Shown here: piece after piece, positions 26,780 to 36,867 of the stretch
Layout: the number at the start of each line of letters is the position of its first letter
How positions within the stretch are numbered: the stretch's first letter is position 1
From: Bog-756 sp036513075
GTDB lineage: Bacteria > Actinomycetota > Acidimicrobiia > Acidimicrobiales > RAAP-2
Direction: 5' to 3'
DNA length: 45,135 nucleotides
Assembly: GCA_036513075.1 (NCBI GenBank)
Contig: DATBZS010000089.1
Coordinates: 1-45,135, forward strand
Made by a program: the position numbers and the translations under genes
The notes under the pieces: generated by a model
The model's input: only the letters and a program-made list of their open reading frames with translations
Told to the model about the DNA's origin: nothing
Databases searched by the model: none

Positions 26780-28063
26780 GTGATCTGGGCATTTCTCGCG
26801 TTCACCGCGATGTCCGCGCTGTCCGCCGTCGTGGCCTTCACGCCGGTCCGCCGGGAGCCGTTCTCGGTGATTTCGTTCCTCCTGGGCGGGATCGTGGCTG
26901 AAGTGCCGGTGCACGCGGCCGTGGTCGTCCTGGCCGGCACCGTCGTGCTCGGCACCGCCGTGCATGGTCACGGGCCGGTCTGGTGGCTGTCCGGCGCCCT
27001 CGGAATCATGGCGGTCCTGTTCTCGGTCGCCCTCGGTGTAGCGGCCTACCGCTCGGCCGGACTGGTCGACGAGGCGCTGGAGTCGGCCACCGGTGGTCCC
27101 ATCCGGGCCGAGGGTGTGGACCTGGCTCCTGCCTGGGCTACGTGGTGGCGGATGGTGCTGGCCATCCCGTTCCGGTTCGGTCGCGTCCGCCGTATGCGCA
27201 ACATCGATTACGACGGCGACGGGCTCCACCGGCACAAGCTGGACGTGCTCGTCCGCCGGTCCCACCCGCCATCGGGGGCCCCGGTGCTGGTCTACATCCA
27301 CGGCGGCGCCTGGGTCATCGGCGACAAGCGCGAGCAGGGTCTCCCGATGCTCCACGAGCTAGCCGTACGCGGCTGGGTGTGCGTCGCCATCAACTACCGC
27401 CTCAGTCCCAAGGCCACGTGGCCGGACCACATCGTCGACTGCAAGCGGGCGTTGGCCTGGGTGCGGGCCCACATCGCCGAGTACGGTGGCGACCCGTCGT
27501 TCGTGGCCCTCTCGGGCGGATCGGCCGGTGGGCACCTGTCGGCGCTGGCCGCCCTCACCCCCAACGCCCCCGAGTGGCAGCCCGGCTTCGAGGACGCCGA
27601 CACCTCGGTCGACGCCTGCATCCCCTTCTACGGTGTGCACGACATGACGGGCGACCCCGAGGCCGAGGGCGCCCACGGGCACGGCCTCATGGAGCTGCTC
27701 GAGCAGAGGGTCATGAAGCTCCCCTACGTCGACAACACGCCCGTCTACGCGGCGGCGTCGCCCGACCAGCGCATCACACCGGAGGCCCCACCGTTCTTCG
27801 TGGTCCAGGGAACCAACGACACGCTGGTGCCACCGCAGGTGGGGCGCCGCTTCGCCAAGCGCCTGGGGGAGCAGTCGGAGTCGCCCGTCGCCTACCTCGA
27901 GCTGCCCCGGGCCCAGCACGCCTTCGACGTCCTCTTATCCATCCGGTCTCGCAACACGACGCTCGGGGCGGTCCGTTTCCTCGAGGGCGTCCGGGCCCGG
28001 ACAGGCGCCGGGGCACCCCATTCGGCCTCGGGCCGCGCTGACTCCGGCACCGGTACTCGCTAG
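26780..28063 (+). CDS. Membrane-anchored alpha/beta-hydrolase, LipC-like esterase
   Basis: A 427-residue protein with three N-terminal hydrophobic segments (about 1-20, 33-60, 67-90) followed by a hormone-sensitive-lipase-type hydrolase. Oxyanion-hole HGGAW lies at 174-178, nucleophile elbow GGSAG with Ser248 at 246-250, and then NDTLVP (acid) and QHAFDV (His) near the C-terminus. Together with VAINYRLSPKATWPDHIVDCKRAL it resembles mycobacterial LipC. It should hydrolyse short- to medium-chain esters, possibly at the membrane. GTG 26780 is chosen because the first transmembrane segment begins there; the upstream in-frame stretch is Pro/Arg-rich. It is divergent from the WS/DGAT gene. Confidence 0.9.
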   Translation: MIWAFLAFTAMSALSAVVAFTPVRREPFSVISFLLGGIVAEVPVHAAVVVLAGTVVLGTAVHGHGPVWWLSGALGIMAVLFSVALGVAAYRSAGLVDEALESATGGPIRAEGVDLAPAWATWWRMVLAIPFRFGRVRRMRNIDYDGDGLHRHKLDVLVRRSHPPSGAPVLVYIHGGAWVIGDKREQGLPMLHELAVRGWVCVAINYRLSPKATWPDHIVDCKRALAWVRAHIAEYGGDPSFVALSGGSAGGHLSALAALTPNAPEWQPGFEDADTSVDACIPFYGVHDMTGDPEAEGAHGHGLMELLEQRVMKLPYVDNTPVYAAASPDQRITPEAPPFFVVQGTNDTLVPPQVGRRFAKRLGEQSESPVAYLELPRAQHAFDVLLSIRSRNTTLGAVRFLEGVRARTGAGAPHSASGRADSGTGTR

Positions 28064-28140
28064 ATTCCCACCCGACCGATGTGCCCGATCCGACCTGCAG
28101 AATCGCCGGGTCGTCTGGACACGGGGCCGAGTTTCTGACG

Positions 28141-28225
28141 TAGAGTCACATATCCGTTTCGGCCGGACCCTGCGTTCGGGGACCACGCCGATCGTCCGAA
28201 CACAAGGGAAGATCTAGGGGGAGCC
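28141..28225 (+). promoter_or_regulatory. Promoter and structured leader of the liv-type operon
   Basis: TAGAGT (28141-28146) is a TANNNT -10 and implies a leader of about 75 nt. The leader holds an inverted repeat, GTTCGG (28174-28179) and CCGAAC (28196-28201), shortly before the ribosome binding site GGGGGAG. It could modulate translation. Confidence 0.4.
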
Positions 28226-29548
28226 TTGCGCTCAGGAACTTGGAAGAGTCGTTCGACCGCGCTGGCACTGGTCATGGTGGTCGGTCTTGGCGCGGCGGCT
28301 TGCAGCTCCACCAGCACGGCGTCGACGACCACGACGACCGGCGGTACGTCGTCGACCACGGGGAGTACCTCCCGGTCGATCCCGGCCAGCGCCTTCTCCG
28401 ACCACACGGGCGTGTCGTCGAGCGCGATCCAGATTGGCAACGTGTCGACGCTGTCACTCGGGCTCTTCAAGGGCGCCCAGGTCGGCACCCAGGCCTACGT
28501 CGACTATGTCAACTCGACGGGCGGGGTGAACGGGCGCAAGCTGGTGCTCAACAACGCCGATGACAGCTTCACCGGGGCCGGCAACAAGCAGGCGACCCAG
28601 AATGCCCTCCAGAGCGACTTGGCCTTGGTCGGGAACTTCTCGCTCGAGGACAGCTTCGGGGGCACGGTCCTGGCTGCGAACCCGGGGTTCCCCGACGTGT
28701 CCCAGATTCTGGACAACGCCACCAACAAGTTGCCCAACGTCTACAGCCCGATCCCTCTGGCCGACGGCTGGGCGTCGGGTCCAATGACGTACTACTACAA
28801 CAAGTTCAAGGCTGACGCGAGCCACGCCGGGGCGTTCCTGGCCGACTCGCCCTCGGCGGCACAGACCTGGGCGGGGGAAAAGTACGTGGCCGAGAAGGAA
28901 GGGTTCAAGTTCGTGTCGGAGCAGACCTACGCCACCACCCAGACGGACTTCAACCAGCAGGTCATCGCCATGAAGAACGCCGGGGTGCGGATCATCTTCA
29001 TGGACCAGATGCCCGCCAACTACGCCTCGTCCGTCTTCAAGGCCCTGGCCCAGCAGAACTTCCATCCCCAGGTCCTCCTCGGCGCGGCCACCTACTCCAG
29101 CCAACTGATCCCGCAGTCGGGCGCGGCCAACGTGAATGGCGCCTATCTGTCCCAGAACCTGGCTCTCTACCTGGGCACGGACCAGACCGCCGTGCCGGCG
29201 GTGGCCACCTTCCTGCACTGGGTCCAGGTCGCCTCCCCCGGGTTCAACCCGGACCTGTTCACCTCCTACGGCTGGCTCTCGGCCGACCTCTTCGTCCAGG
29301 GCCTCAAGAACGCCGGATCGAATCCCAGCCGGGGCTCGCTGCTCCAGGCCCTGTCCAAGGTCACGTCGTTCAACGGCAATGGCTTCAACGCCCCGTCCGA
29401 CCCGGCCACCAAGACGCCGCCCAACTGCTACCTGATCGCCACCGTCACCAACGGGCAGTTCGTGCGCTCCCCGGACAACCCGCCGACCTCGGGGAGCACC
29501 GGCGGGTTCAGGTGCGACGGTTCCTACATCGTCAAGCCCGGCACCTGA
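28226..29548 (+). CDS. Branched-chain-type ABC transporter substrate-binding lipoprotein
   Basis: A 440-residue type I periplasmic-binding-protein-fold receptor (Peripla_BP_6, LivJ-like). It has a signal peptide with a positively charged start, a hydrophobic core and Cys26 in GAAACSS as the lipidation site, although position -3 is Ala rather than Leu. A Ser/Thr-rich linker follows, then IQIGNVSTLSLGLFKGAQVGTQAYVDYVNSTGGVNGRKLVLNNADD, the usual first lobe, and AMKNAGVRIIFMDQMP and LLGAATYSSQLIP in the second. It begins with TTG at 28226 after GGGGGAG. First gene of the importer operon with the fused permease and two ATPases. Ligand unknown: amino acids, amides or hydrophobic acids are all possible. 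Confidence 0.92.
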   Translation: MRSGTWKSRSTALALVMVVGLGAAACSSTSTASTTTTTGGTSSTTGSTSRSIPASAFSDHTGVSSSAIQIGNVSTLSLGLFKGAQVGTQAYVDYVNSTGGVNGRKLVLNNADDSFTGAGNKQATQNALQSDLALVGNFSLEDSFGGTVLAANPGFPDVSQILDNATNKLPNVYSPIPLADGWASGPMTYYYNKFKADASHAGAFLADSPSAAQTWAGEKYVAEKEGFKFVSEQTYATTQTDFNQQVIAMKNAGVRIIFMDQMPANYASSVFKALAQQNFHPQVLLGAATYSSQLIPQSGAANVNGAYLSQNLALYLGTDQTAVPAVATFLHWVQVASPGFNPDLFTSYGWLSADLFVQGLKNAGSNPSRGSLLQALSKVTSFNGNGFNAPSDPATKTPPNCYLIATVTNGQFVRSPDNPPTSGSTGGFRCDGSYIVKPGT

Positions 29549-29619
29549 GCGTCCTGAACGTCGACCAGGACTAGCGCGATGGTCCCTGGGGGGAGTTCGA
29601 CGATGATGAAGAAGACGGC

Positions 29620-31560
29620 ATGAGCAACTTTCTCCAATTCACGGTCTTCGGGGTCATGCTCGGAGCCGGCTACGCCATAGCGGCCACCGGTCTGGTGGTG
29701 ACCTACACCACGTCGGGCGTCTTCAACTTCGCCCAGGGCGCGGTGGGGATGATCGCCGCCTTCGGCTACTGGGAACTGGTGTCGGCCCATCACCAGCCGA
29801 CCTGGGCCGCCCTGCTCATCGTCTTGATCCTGGGAGCGTCGATCGCCGGGGCATTCGTGGAACGGGTGCTCATGCGACGGCTCCACGGCGCCTCAGCCGA
29901 GCGGCCCGTCATGGTGACCCTCGGCCTGATGGTGATCCTCACCGGTGTGGCCACGGTGGTCTGGTCTCCCACCGTGCAACGCACGGTCAACCCGCAGATC
30001 AACGGCCAGTTCCGCCTGGTCGGCATCAATATCCAGAACCAGTACGTGCTCATCATCGGGGTGGCCATCGCCGTGGCCCTCGGGCTGCGTCTGCTCTTCT
30101 ACAGCAGCCGCACCGGCTACGCCCTCCGGGCCGTGGTCGACGATCCCGACCTCCTCGGCATGGCCGGCGTGTCGCCCAATCGGATGAGCCAGTACGGGTG
30201 GATCCTCGGCTTCTTCATGGCCGCCCTGTCCGGCGTACTGCTGGCCCCGACGCAGACCACCGGGATCAGCATCGAGTCCTTCACCCTGCTGGTGGTGAGC
30301 GGCTATGCGGCGGCCATCGTCGGACGGCTCAAGAACATCCCGCTCACGTTCGCGGCCGCCATCGGAATTGGCCTGGCTGAGAACTACATCACGAACTACG
30401 GCACGAACCACCTCTCGTCGAACCTCCAGACCGACGTGAACAACGCACTGCCAATGGTCTTCTTGTTCCTGGCGCTGGTGACGCTGCCGTCGGTGCGTCT
30501 CCGGGCCGTCGGACGGCTCACCTCGATGCGGGCACCGCGGGTGGCGAGCGGCCGGGAGTCCCTCATCGGAGGCGCCGGCTTCCTCATCGTCGCCGTGGTG
30601 GTGGGCCTCGCCTTCGCCAACAGCAACATCAACGGCACCACACTGGGCCGACTCGGCGGGATGGTCATGTGCCTGGCCATCGTCGGCCTGTCGCTGGTGC
30701 TGGTGACCGGCTACTCCGGGCAGGTCTCGCTCTGCCAGTTCTCCTTCATGGGTATCGGCGCATTCGTCATGGGCAAGGTGGCCGGCGGCGGCTCGCTGGT
30801 GGGACTGGTGGCCGCCACCGCGATCTGTGCCGGGATCGGTGCGCTCGTCGCGTTGCCCACCATCCGGCTGAGCGACCTCTACCTCGCCTTGGCCACGTTC
30901 GCATTCGCCGACGCAGTGGCGCAGGGCTTCTTCGCCGACGGCAATGTCTACGGTTTCGGCGGCGTCCAGATCGCCCGAATCACACTGCCGCATCTCTCAT
31001 TCGGCGGCGACACCGCCGAGTTCCTACTCGTCACGGTGTTCTTCGTCCTGTCAGCCTGGCTGGTGCTGGCCATCCGGCGGAGCCTGTTCGGACGACGGCT
31101 GGTGGCGGTCAACGATTCGCCGGCGGCCTACGCCACCGTCGGCCTCAACATCGGCTTCACCAAGGTGGCCGTCTTCGCCATCGCCGCCGGCATGGCCGGT
31201 ATGGCGGGAGCCCTCTACGGCACGGTCCAGGAGATTGTCGGCACCACCGACTTCGACATCTTCCCGGGCATCATCTTCGTGTTGTTCGTCACGATCTGGG
31301 GCATCCGGACGGTGTCGGGTGCCTTCCTGGCCGCTCTGACCTACGTCGCCCTCAACCAGCTCTGGCCCAGCAGTGTCGGAATCTTCGCCGGGCTCGGGGT
31401 CATTCTCATCGGTCGGGCGGCCAACGGGCTCCTCGGCATCGAGTTCCTCCACTTCCGTCTGCCGTGGGTGAAGGGCACCAGCGGTTCGGCCGGGCCAACC
31501 CCGACGCCGTCCTTCAGTGGCCTGTCCCTCGGCGGGGAGGGCTCCCGTGCCGCAAGCTGA
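29620..31560 (+). CDS. Fused LivH-LivM permease of branched-chain-type ABC importer
   Basis: A 646-residue membrane protein that joins both permease subunits. Residues about 1-295 are LivH: VMLGAGYAIAATGLVVTYTTSGVFNFAQGAVGM, then SSRTGYALRAVVDDPDLLGMAGVSPNRMSQYGWILG. After a linker around 300-320 (RAPRVASGRESLIGG) comes LivM: IVGLSLVLVTGYSGQVSLCQFSFMGIGAFVMG, then RRSLFGRRLVAVNDSPAAYATVGLNIGFTKVAVFAIAAGMAGMAGALYG. Fusion gives a single-chain channel where most bacteria use a heterodimer; it is known in Actinobacteria. The C-terminal 25 residues are Gly/Ser/Pro-rich. The ATPase gene starts 14 bp before its stop. Confidence 0.94.
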   Translation: MSNFLQFTVFGVMLGAGYAIAATGLVVTYTTSGVFNFAQGAVGMIAAFGYWELVSAHHQPTWAALLIVLILGASIAGAFVERVLMRRLHGASAERPVMVTLGLMVILTGVATVVWSPTVQRTVNPQINGQFRLVGINIQNQYVLIIGVAIAVALGLRLLFYSSRTGYALRAVVDDPDLLGMAGVSPNRMSQYGWILGFFMAALSGVLLAPTQTTGISIESFTLLVVSGYAAAIVGRLKNIPLTFAAAIGIGLAENYITNYGTNHLSSNLQTDVNNALPMVFLFLALVTLPSVRLRAVGRLTSMRAPRVASGRESLIGGAGFLIVAVVVGLAFANSNINGTTLGRLGGMVMCLAIVGLSLVLVTGYSGQVSLCQFSFMGIGAFVMGKVAGGGSLVGLVAATAICAGIGALVALPTIRLSDLYLALATFAFADAVAQGFFADGNVYGFGGVQIARITLPHLSFGGDTAEFLLVTVFFVLSAWLVLAIRRSLFGRRLVAVNDSPAAYATVGLNIGFTKVAVFAIAAGMAGMAGALYGTVQEIVGTTDFDIFPGIIFVLFVTIWGIRTVSGAFLAALTYVALNQLWPSSVGIFAGLGVILIGRAANGLLGIEFLHFRLPWVKGTSGSAGPTPTPSFSGLSLGGEGSRAAS

Positions 31561-32490
31561 GATGGAGACCGAACAGCCGACGGGAGCCGACGTCGACGTC
31601 CTGACCATCGAGGGGGTGGCGGTGCGCTTCGGCGGCGTGGCCGCGCTGAGCGACGCCAACCTGTCCGTCAAGGCCGGCACGGTGACCGGGCTCATCGGTC
31701 CGAACGGCGCCGGCAAGACCACCTTGTTCAACGTCATCAGCGGGCTCCAGACCCCCGACCGGGGGACGGTCATGCTCTACGAGACCGACATCACGGGAAT
31801 GAAGCCCCACCGCCGGGCGCGGCTGGGCCTGGCCCGCACCTTCCAGCGTCTCGAACTGTTCGGCACCCTGTCGGCCGGTGAGAACGTGCAGGTCGGCCTG
31901 GAATCGTCGGTCAAGTGGTGGCAGTGGCGCCACGTGAAACGCTCGTTCCCCTGGATCAAGAAAGGTGTGGCTACCGTCGACGGCGTACCCGAGGGCGAGC
32001 CCACCGGTCCTGGGTCGTTCGCCGTGGTCACCGCCGACCGGCTGCTGGATGGCGTCGGACTGGGCGGCCTCGCCGACGAGCAGGCCAGCGCCATGCCCAC
32101 CGGGCTCGCCCGGATGGTCGAGTTGGCCCGGGCCCTGGCGATGGCCCCGAAGATCCTTCTGCTCGACGAGCCCGGTTCCGGGCTTGACGACGCTGAGTCC
32201 CAGGCCCTGGGGGAGCTTCTGACAACCCTGGCCAAGGGCGGTATGGGCGTGCTCCTCGTCGAGCACGACATGGAGCTCGTCATGAGGATCTGCGACTACA
32301 TCTACGTGCTCGACTTCGGCGACGTCATCGCCGGGGGTACCCCCGAGGAGATCCGCAAGGATCCGATGGTGCAGGCCGCCTACCTGGGGGCGGTGAGCGA
32401 CGCCGACATGGAGAGTGGCCACAAGGCCCGAGATGCCGCGGCTGCCGCGGCTGTGACGGTCAAGCCCCACGACGGCGAGGCGGCCCAGGC

Positions 32491-32494
<4 letters not shown>
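31547..32494 (+). CDS. LivG-like ABC ATPase with variant signature motif
   Basis: A 315-residue ATPase energising the importer. Walker A is GPNGAGKTT and Walker B ILLLDEPGSGLD; LLVEHDMELVMRICDYIYVLDFG gives the H-loop. The signature that normally reads LSYGQQR is MPTGLARMVELARAL, a variant keeping only the central Gly and the Arg; related forms occur in actinobacterial Liv-like systems. An insertion of about 30 residues (around WWQWRHVKRSFPW to TGPGSFAVVT) precedes it. GTG 31547 is chosen for its GGGGAGG ribosome binding site; ATG 31562 is an alternative. The C-terminal tail is Ala-rich. It overlaps the livHM-like gene by 14 bp and the next ATPase by 4 bp. Confidence 0.92.
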
Positions 32495-33237
<743 letters not shown>

Positions 33238-33261
33238 GCCTGCCGGTCACGTCGGCGCCAG

Positions 33262-33298
33262 CTCGGCCCACGGTGTCGTCCCATTCGTGCGGGCCGAG
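33262..33298 (+). terminator. Terminator-like hairpin between liv-type operon and SDR gene
   Basis: CTCGGCCC (33262-33269) pairs perfectly with GGGCCGAG (33291-33298). Inside, CACG and CGTG can extend the stem past a one-base bulge. It is placed between convergent genes and could end transcription from either side. No U-tract. Confidence 0.45.
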
Positions 33299-33312
33299 GC
33301 CGATCAGTGGAG

Positions 33313-34086
33313 TCAGACGGACCCGCCGAAGAGGTCCATTGTTCGGGCCATTCCGCCATCGGCGGAGATTGTCTCACCGGTGACGAAGCGTGACGCATCG
33401 GAGGCGAGGAACACAATCACGTCAGCGATGTCTTCTGGTGTGGCCCACCGACGCAGCGGCGTCTGCGCCTCGATGGTCTCCACGACGCCTGGTACTTCCT
33501 TGTTCCTGGCCCACAGGGCGGTGTCGACCACCCCGGGGGCGACCGAGTTGACCCTGATCCCGGACGGTCCGAGTTCGATGGCGAGTGATCGCGTGGCGGC
33601 ATCAATGGCGCCCTTCGATGCCGCATAGGCGGCCCTTCGGGGGGTGCCGACAAGTCCGGACACCGACGAGAGATTGATGATCGACCCGGTCCCGCGTCGG
33701 ATCATTGACGGAACCAGTGCGGCAATCAGCAAGAGCGGAGCCCGGACGTTGACCGCCAACATCTCGTCGATTACGTCCGCACCGGTGTCGACCGTGGCGA
33801 GTCGAGCGGCCACTGCTGCGTTGTTGACCAGGACATCGACCGTCCCGAGTGCGTCGGTCGCCTGACCGGCGACGGCCGCTGGTGCATCCGGCCGACTGAG
33901 GTCGGCCGGCAGGACCACCGGGTCGTTGGTCAGCGACTCGGCGACCACGGAGAGGTCGTCGCGGCCCCTGGCGACCAGTGCGACCCGGGCACCTGCTTGA
34001 TCGAGCGCCTTCGCCGTCGCCGCACCTATCCCTCGGGATGCCCCCGTGACCAGCGCAGTGCGGCCTCGAAGTGGTGCAGAGTCCAT
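33313..34086 (-). CDS. Short-chain dehydrogenase/reductase
   Basis: A 257-residue classical SDR. TGASRGIG at 14-21 binds the dinucleotide, VLVNNAAVAARL corresponds to NNAG, IINLSSVSG carries the catalytic Ser, and YAASKGAIDAATRSLAIEL carries Tyr and Lys. The C-terminus VTGETISADGGMARTMDLFGGSV is typical of FabG-like and related oxidoreductases. ATG 34086 is chosen because the family starts here; the longer in-frame start at 34188 adds 34 residues without similarity. It probably oxidises or reduces an alcohol/ketone with NAD(P); substrate unknown. Convergent with the importer operon and downstream of valS, separated by 132 bp. Confidence 0.93.
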   Translation of the reverse strand: MDSAPLRGRTALVTGASRGIGAATAKALDQAGARVALVARGRDDLSVVAESLTNDPVVLPADLSRPDAPAAVAGQATDALGTVDVLVNNAAVAARLATVDTGADVIDEMLAVNVRAPLLLIAALVPSMIRRGTGSIINLSSVSGLVGTPRRAAYAASKGAIDAATRSLAIELGPSGIRVNSVAPGVVDTALWARNKEVPGVVETIEAQTPLRRWATPEDIADVIVFLASDASRFVTGETISADGGMARTMDLFGGSV

Positions 34087-34218
34087 CCGGACAGGTTCGC
34101 AGCATTTCTCGGTGGCCGTGACTCTCGACTTCCGGGCCACGGTGATGCCACTCTCCATGGCCGTCTTGGCCGACACGGCGCGCGGCATTCGACCGCCCAG
34201 TCGGTGGTGCCGCCCGGC

Positions 34219-36846
34219 CTACTCGTCGGCCAGCTCGACGTCGACGTCGGGTTCGTCCCCGGCCCTGGTCACCAGCTCGACCACCCCACCGGCGTCGCGC
34301 ACGTCGCCCTCGGCCGCGGCCAGCGCTTCGAGCCGGGCCGGCGTGTCGGTCACCGTGAGCCGGGCCACCGGAGCCCGCATCGACCGCTTGGCCGTGGTCT
34401 TGGCCCGCCGGATCAGCCCGAGCACTTCGGCGGCCACCTCGAGCACGGCGTCGGTCGTCGGGTCCACCCCGACGGCCGCCGCAGGCCCCGGTCCGGTGTC
34501 GCCCACAGTGGGCCAGGTCGCCGAATGGATGGAGCCGGACTGCCACCATGACCACACCTCCTCGGTCACGAAGGGCAGCACCGGGGCGAGTAGGCGGAGC
34601 ATGACCGAGAGCGCAGCGGCCAGTGCGGCGCGGGCCGAGGCGGTGCCGGCGTCGTCGGCCTCGCCGTAGGCGCGGGTCTTGACCAGTTCGAGGTAGTCGT
34701 CGCAGAAGGCCCAGAAGAAGGCCTCGGTGCGCTCGAGGGCCCGGGCGTAGTCGTAGGACTCGAAGGCGGTCGTGGCCTCGGTGACCACCACGGCCAGCCG
34801 ACCGAGCATGGCCCGGTCGATCGGGGCGGTGACGGCGTCGAGCGGCGGCACCACCGTCGTGCCGCCCTCGTCGGTGAGTCGCCCGAGCGCGAACCGCGAA
34901 GCATTGAGCACTTTCATGGCCAGCCGCCGGCCGACCTTCATCTGGCCCTCGTCGACCGCGGTGTCGGTACCGGGCCGGCCGCTTGCCGCCCAGTACCGCA
35001 CGGCGTCGGCGCCGTGCTGCTCGAGCAGCGGCAGCGGGGTCACCACGTTCCCCTTCGACTTGGACATCTTCTTCCGGTCCGGGTCGAGTACCCAGCCGCT
35101 GACGGCCACGTCCGACCACGGCAGCACCCCGTGCTCCAACTCGGAGCGGACCACCGTCGAGAACAGCCAGGTGCGGATGATGTCGTGGGCCTGGGGTCGC
35201 AGGTCCATCGGGAAGACCCGGGCGAAGAGGTCGGGATCGTCCTCCCACCCACTGGCAATCTGTGGGGTGAGCGACGAGGTGGCCCAGGTGTCCATGACGT
35301 CGGGGTCGCCGGCAAAGCCGCCGGGCACGCCGCGCTGGTCGGACGTGTAGCCATCGGGCACGTCGGTCGACGGGTCGACGGGCAGGTGGTCCTCGTCGGG
35401 CAGGATCGGGGCGTCGTAGTCGACGTCGCCTTCGGCACCGACCGGGTACCAGACCGGCAGGGGCACGCCGAAGAACCGCTGGCGGCTGATATTCCAATCG
35501 CTCGTCAAGCCCTCCACCCACGCCCGGTAGCGGTGGGCCATGTACGGCGGGTGCCAAGCCAGCTCCTCGCCTCGGGCCAGGAGAGCCTCACGGTGGGGGA
35601 GGGTCTCGACGAACCACTGCCGGGACGACACGATCTCGAGGGGGCGGTCGCCCTTTTCGAAGAACTTGACCGGGTGGGTGATGGGACGGGGCTCGCCGAT
35701 CAGGTCGCCGGACTCGGTCAGCAGCTCGACGATGCGGGTCTGGGCCTGCTTCACCGACTTGGCGACCAGCTGCCCGTAGGCGGCATCGGCCGCCGCCGGG
35801 TCGTCGGACTCCCACCCCTCGGTGCCGAACTCGACCGGGAGCAGGCGACCGTCGCGACCGACCACCGTCCGGGTAGGGAGGGCGAGCTCGCGCCACCAGA
35901 CCACGTCGGTGGTGTCGCCGAAGGTGCAGATCATGGCGATTCCCGAGCCTTTCTCGGGGTTGGCCAGCTCGTGGGCCACGACCGGGACACGAACGCCGAA
36001 GAGGGGGGTGGAGACCGACGTGCCGAACAGGGGTCGGTAGCGCTCGTCGTCGGGGTGGGCGACCAGGGCCACACACGCCGGCAACAGCTCAGGCCGGGTG
36101 GTCTCGATCTCCACATCACCCTCGGCATCGACCCGGGGGAACCGCAGCCGGTGGTAGGCGCCGGGACGCTCACGGTCCTCGAGCTCGGCCTGGCTGACCG
36201 CGGTGCGGAAGTCGACGTCCCACAGGGTGGGGGCGGTGCGCTGGACGACCTGGCCACGCCGGGCCAGACGTAGGAAGCCCCGCTGGGATGCCCGCTGGGC
36301 CCGCTCGCCGATGGTGGCGTAGGTGCGTGACCAGTCGACGGACAGACCCAGGGTCCGCCACAGGTGCTCGAAGACCTGCTCGTCCTCGGTGGTGAGCTGG
36401 TGGCAGAGGGCCACGAAGTTGGGCCGGGAGATGGCCACGGGGTCCTTCGGCGGCTCTGTCGGTGGGACGTAGTCCGGGTCGTAGGGGAGGCTCGGATCGC
36501 ACCGCACCCCGAAGTAGTTCTGCACCCGGCGCTCGGTGGGGAGGCCGTTGTCGTCCCAGCCCATGGGGTAGAAGACCTGGCGGCCGCGCATCCGTTGGAA
36601 CCGGGCCACCGCGTCGGTGTGGGTGTACGAGAACACATGGCCGATGTGGAGCGAACCAGAGACCGTGGGCGGCGGCGTGTCAATCGAGAACACCTGGTCC
36701 CGGGTGGCTGATGCGTCGAAGGCGTAGATGCCGTCGGCTTCCCACCGGGCCGACCAGGTCGCCTCGAGGCCCTCGAGTCCGGGCTTGTCGGGGATGACCC
36801 GACCGGTGCCTGCGTGGCTGGCGGGTCCGTTCGTCTGCTCCGGCAT
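34219..36846 (-). CDS. valS: Valyl-tRNA synthetase
   Basis: An 875-residue class I aminoacyl-tRNA synthetase charging tRNA-Val. The HIGH motif is HIGH at 67-70 in SGSLHIGHVFSYTHTDAVARFQRMRG. KMSKS lies at 593-597 in DRKKMSKSKGNVVTP. The editing domain contains EIETTRPELLPACVALVAHPDD, and SDWNISRQRFFGVPLPVWYP and MDTWATSSLTPQI are the usual catalytic-domain stretches. ATG 36846 starts at a natural N-terminus; an in-frame run far upstream to 37629 is a shadow of cysS. The gene is divergent from cysS with only 21 bp between the start codons, and TACGGT on the minus strand is 9 nt from the ATG. Confidence 0.97.
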   Translation of the reverse strand: MPEQTNGPASHAGTGRVIPDKPGLEGLEATWSARWEADGIYAFDASATRDQVFSIDTPPPTVSGSLHIGHVFSYTHTDAVARFQRMRGRQVFYPMGWDDNGLPTERRVQNYFGVRCDPSLPYDPDYVPPTEPPKDPVAISRPNFVALCHQLTTEDEQVFEHLWRTLGLSVDWSRTYATIGERAQRASQRGFLRLARRGQVVQRTAPTLWDVDFRTAVSQAELEDRERPGAYHRLRFPRVDAEGDVEIETTRPELLPACVALVAHPDDERYRPLFGTSVSTPLFGVRVPVVAHELANPEKGSGIAMICTFGDTTDVVWWRELALPTRTVVGRDGRLLPVEFGTEGWESDDPAAADAAYGQLVAKSVKQAQTRIVELLTESGDLIGEPRPITHPVKFFEKGDRPLEIVSSRQWFVETLPHREALLARGEELAWHPPYMAHRYRAWVEGLTSDWNISRQRFFGVPLPVWYPVGAEGDVDYDAPILPDEDHLPVDPSTDVPDGYTSDQRGVPGGFAGDPDVMDTWATSSLTPQIASGWEDDPDLFARVFPMDLRPQAHDIIRTWLFSTVVRSELEHGVLPWSDVAVSGWVLDPDRKKMSKSKGNVVTPLPLLEQHGADAVRYWAASGRPGTDTAVDEGQMKVGRRLAMKVLNASRFALGRLTDEGGTTVVPPLDAVTAPIDRAMLGRLAVVVTEATTAFESYDYARALERTEAFFWAFCDDYLELVKTRAYGEADDAGTASARAALAAALSVMLRLLAPVLPFVTEEVWSWWQSGSIHSATWPTVGDTGPGPAAAVGVDPTTDAVLEVAAEVLGLIRRAKTTAKRSMRAPVARLTVTDTPARLEALAAAEGDVRDAGGVVELVTRAGDEPDVDVELADE

Positions 36847-36854
36847 GATCGGGT

Positions 36855-36861
36855 TACCGTA
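36855..36861. promoter_or_regulatory. Shared symmetric -10 element of divergent valS and cysS
   Basis: Seven bases TACCGTA contain TACCGT on the plus strand, 7 nt before the cysS GTG, and TACGGT on the minus strand, 9 nt before the valS ATG. Both fit TANNNT at leaderless or near-leaderless spacing. The intergenic gap (36847-36867) has no room for two separate cores. Confidence 0.6.
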
Positions 36862-36867
36862 CCCTGC

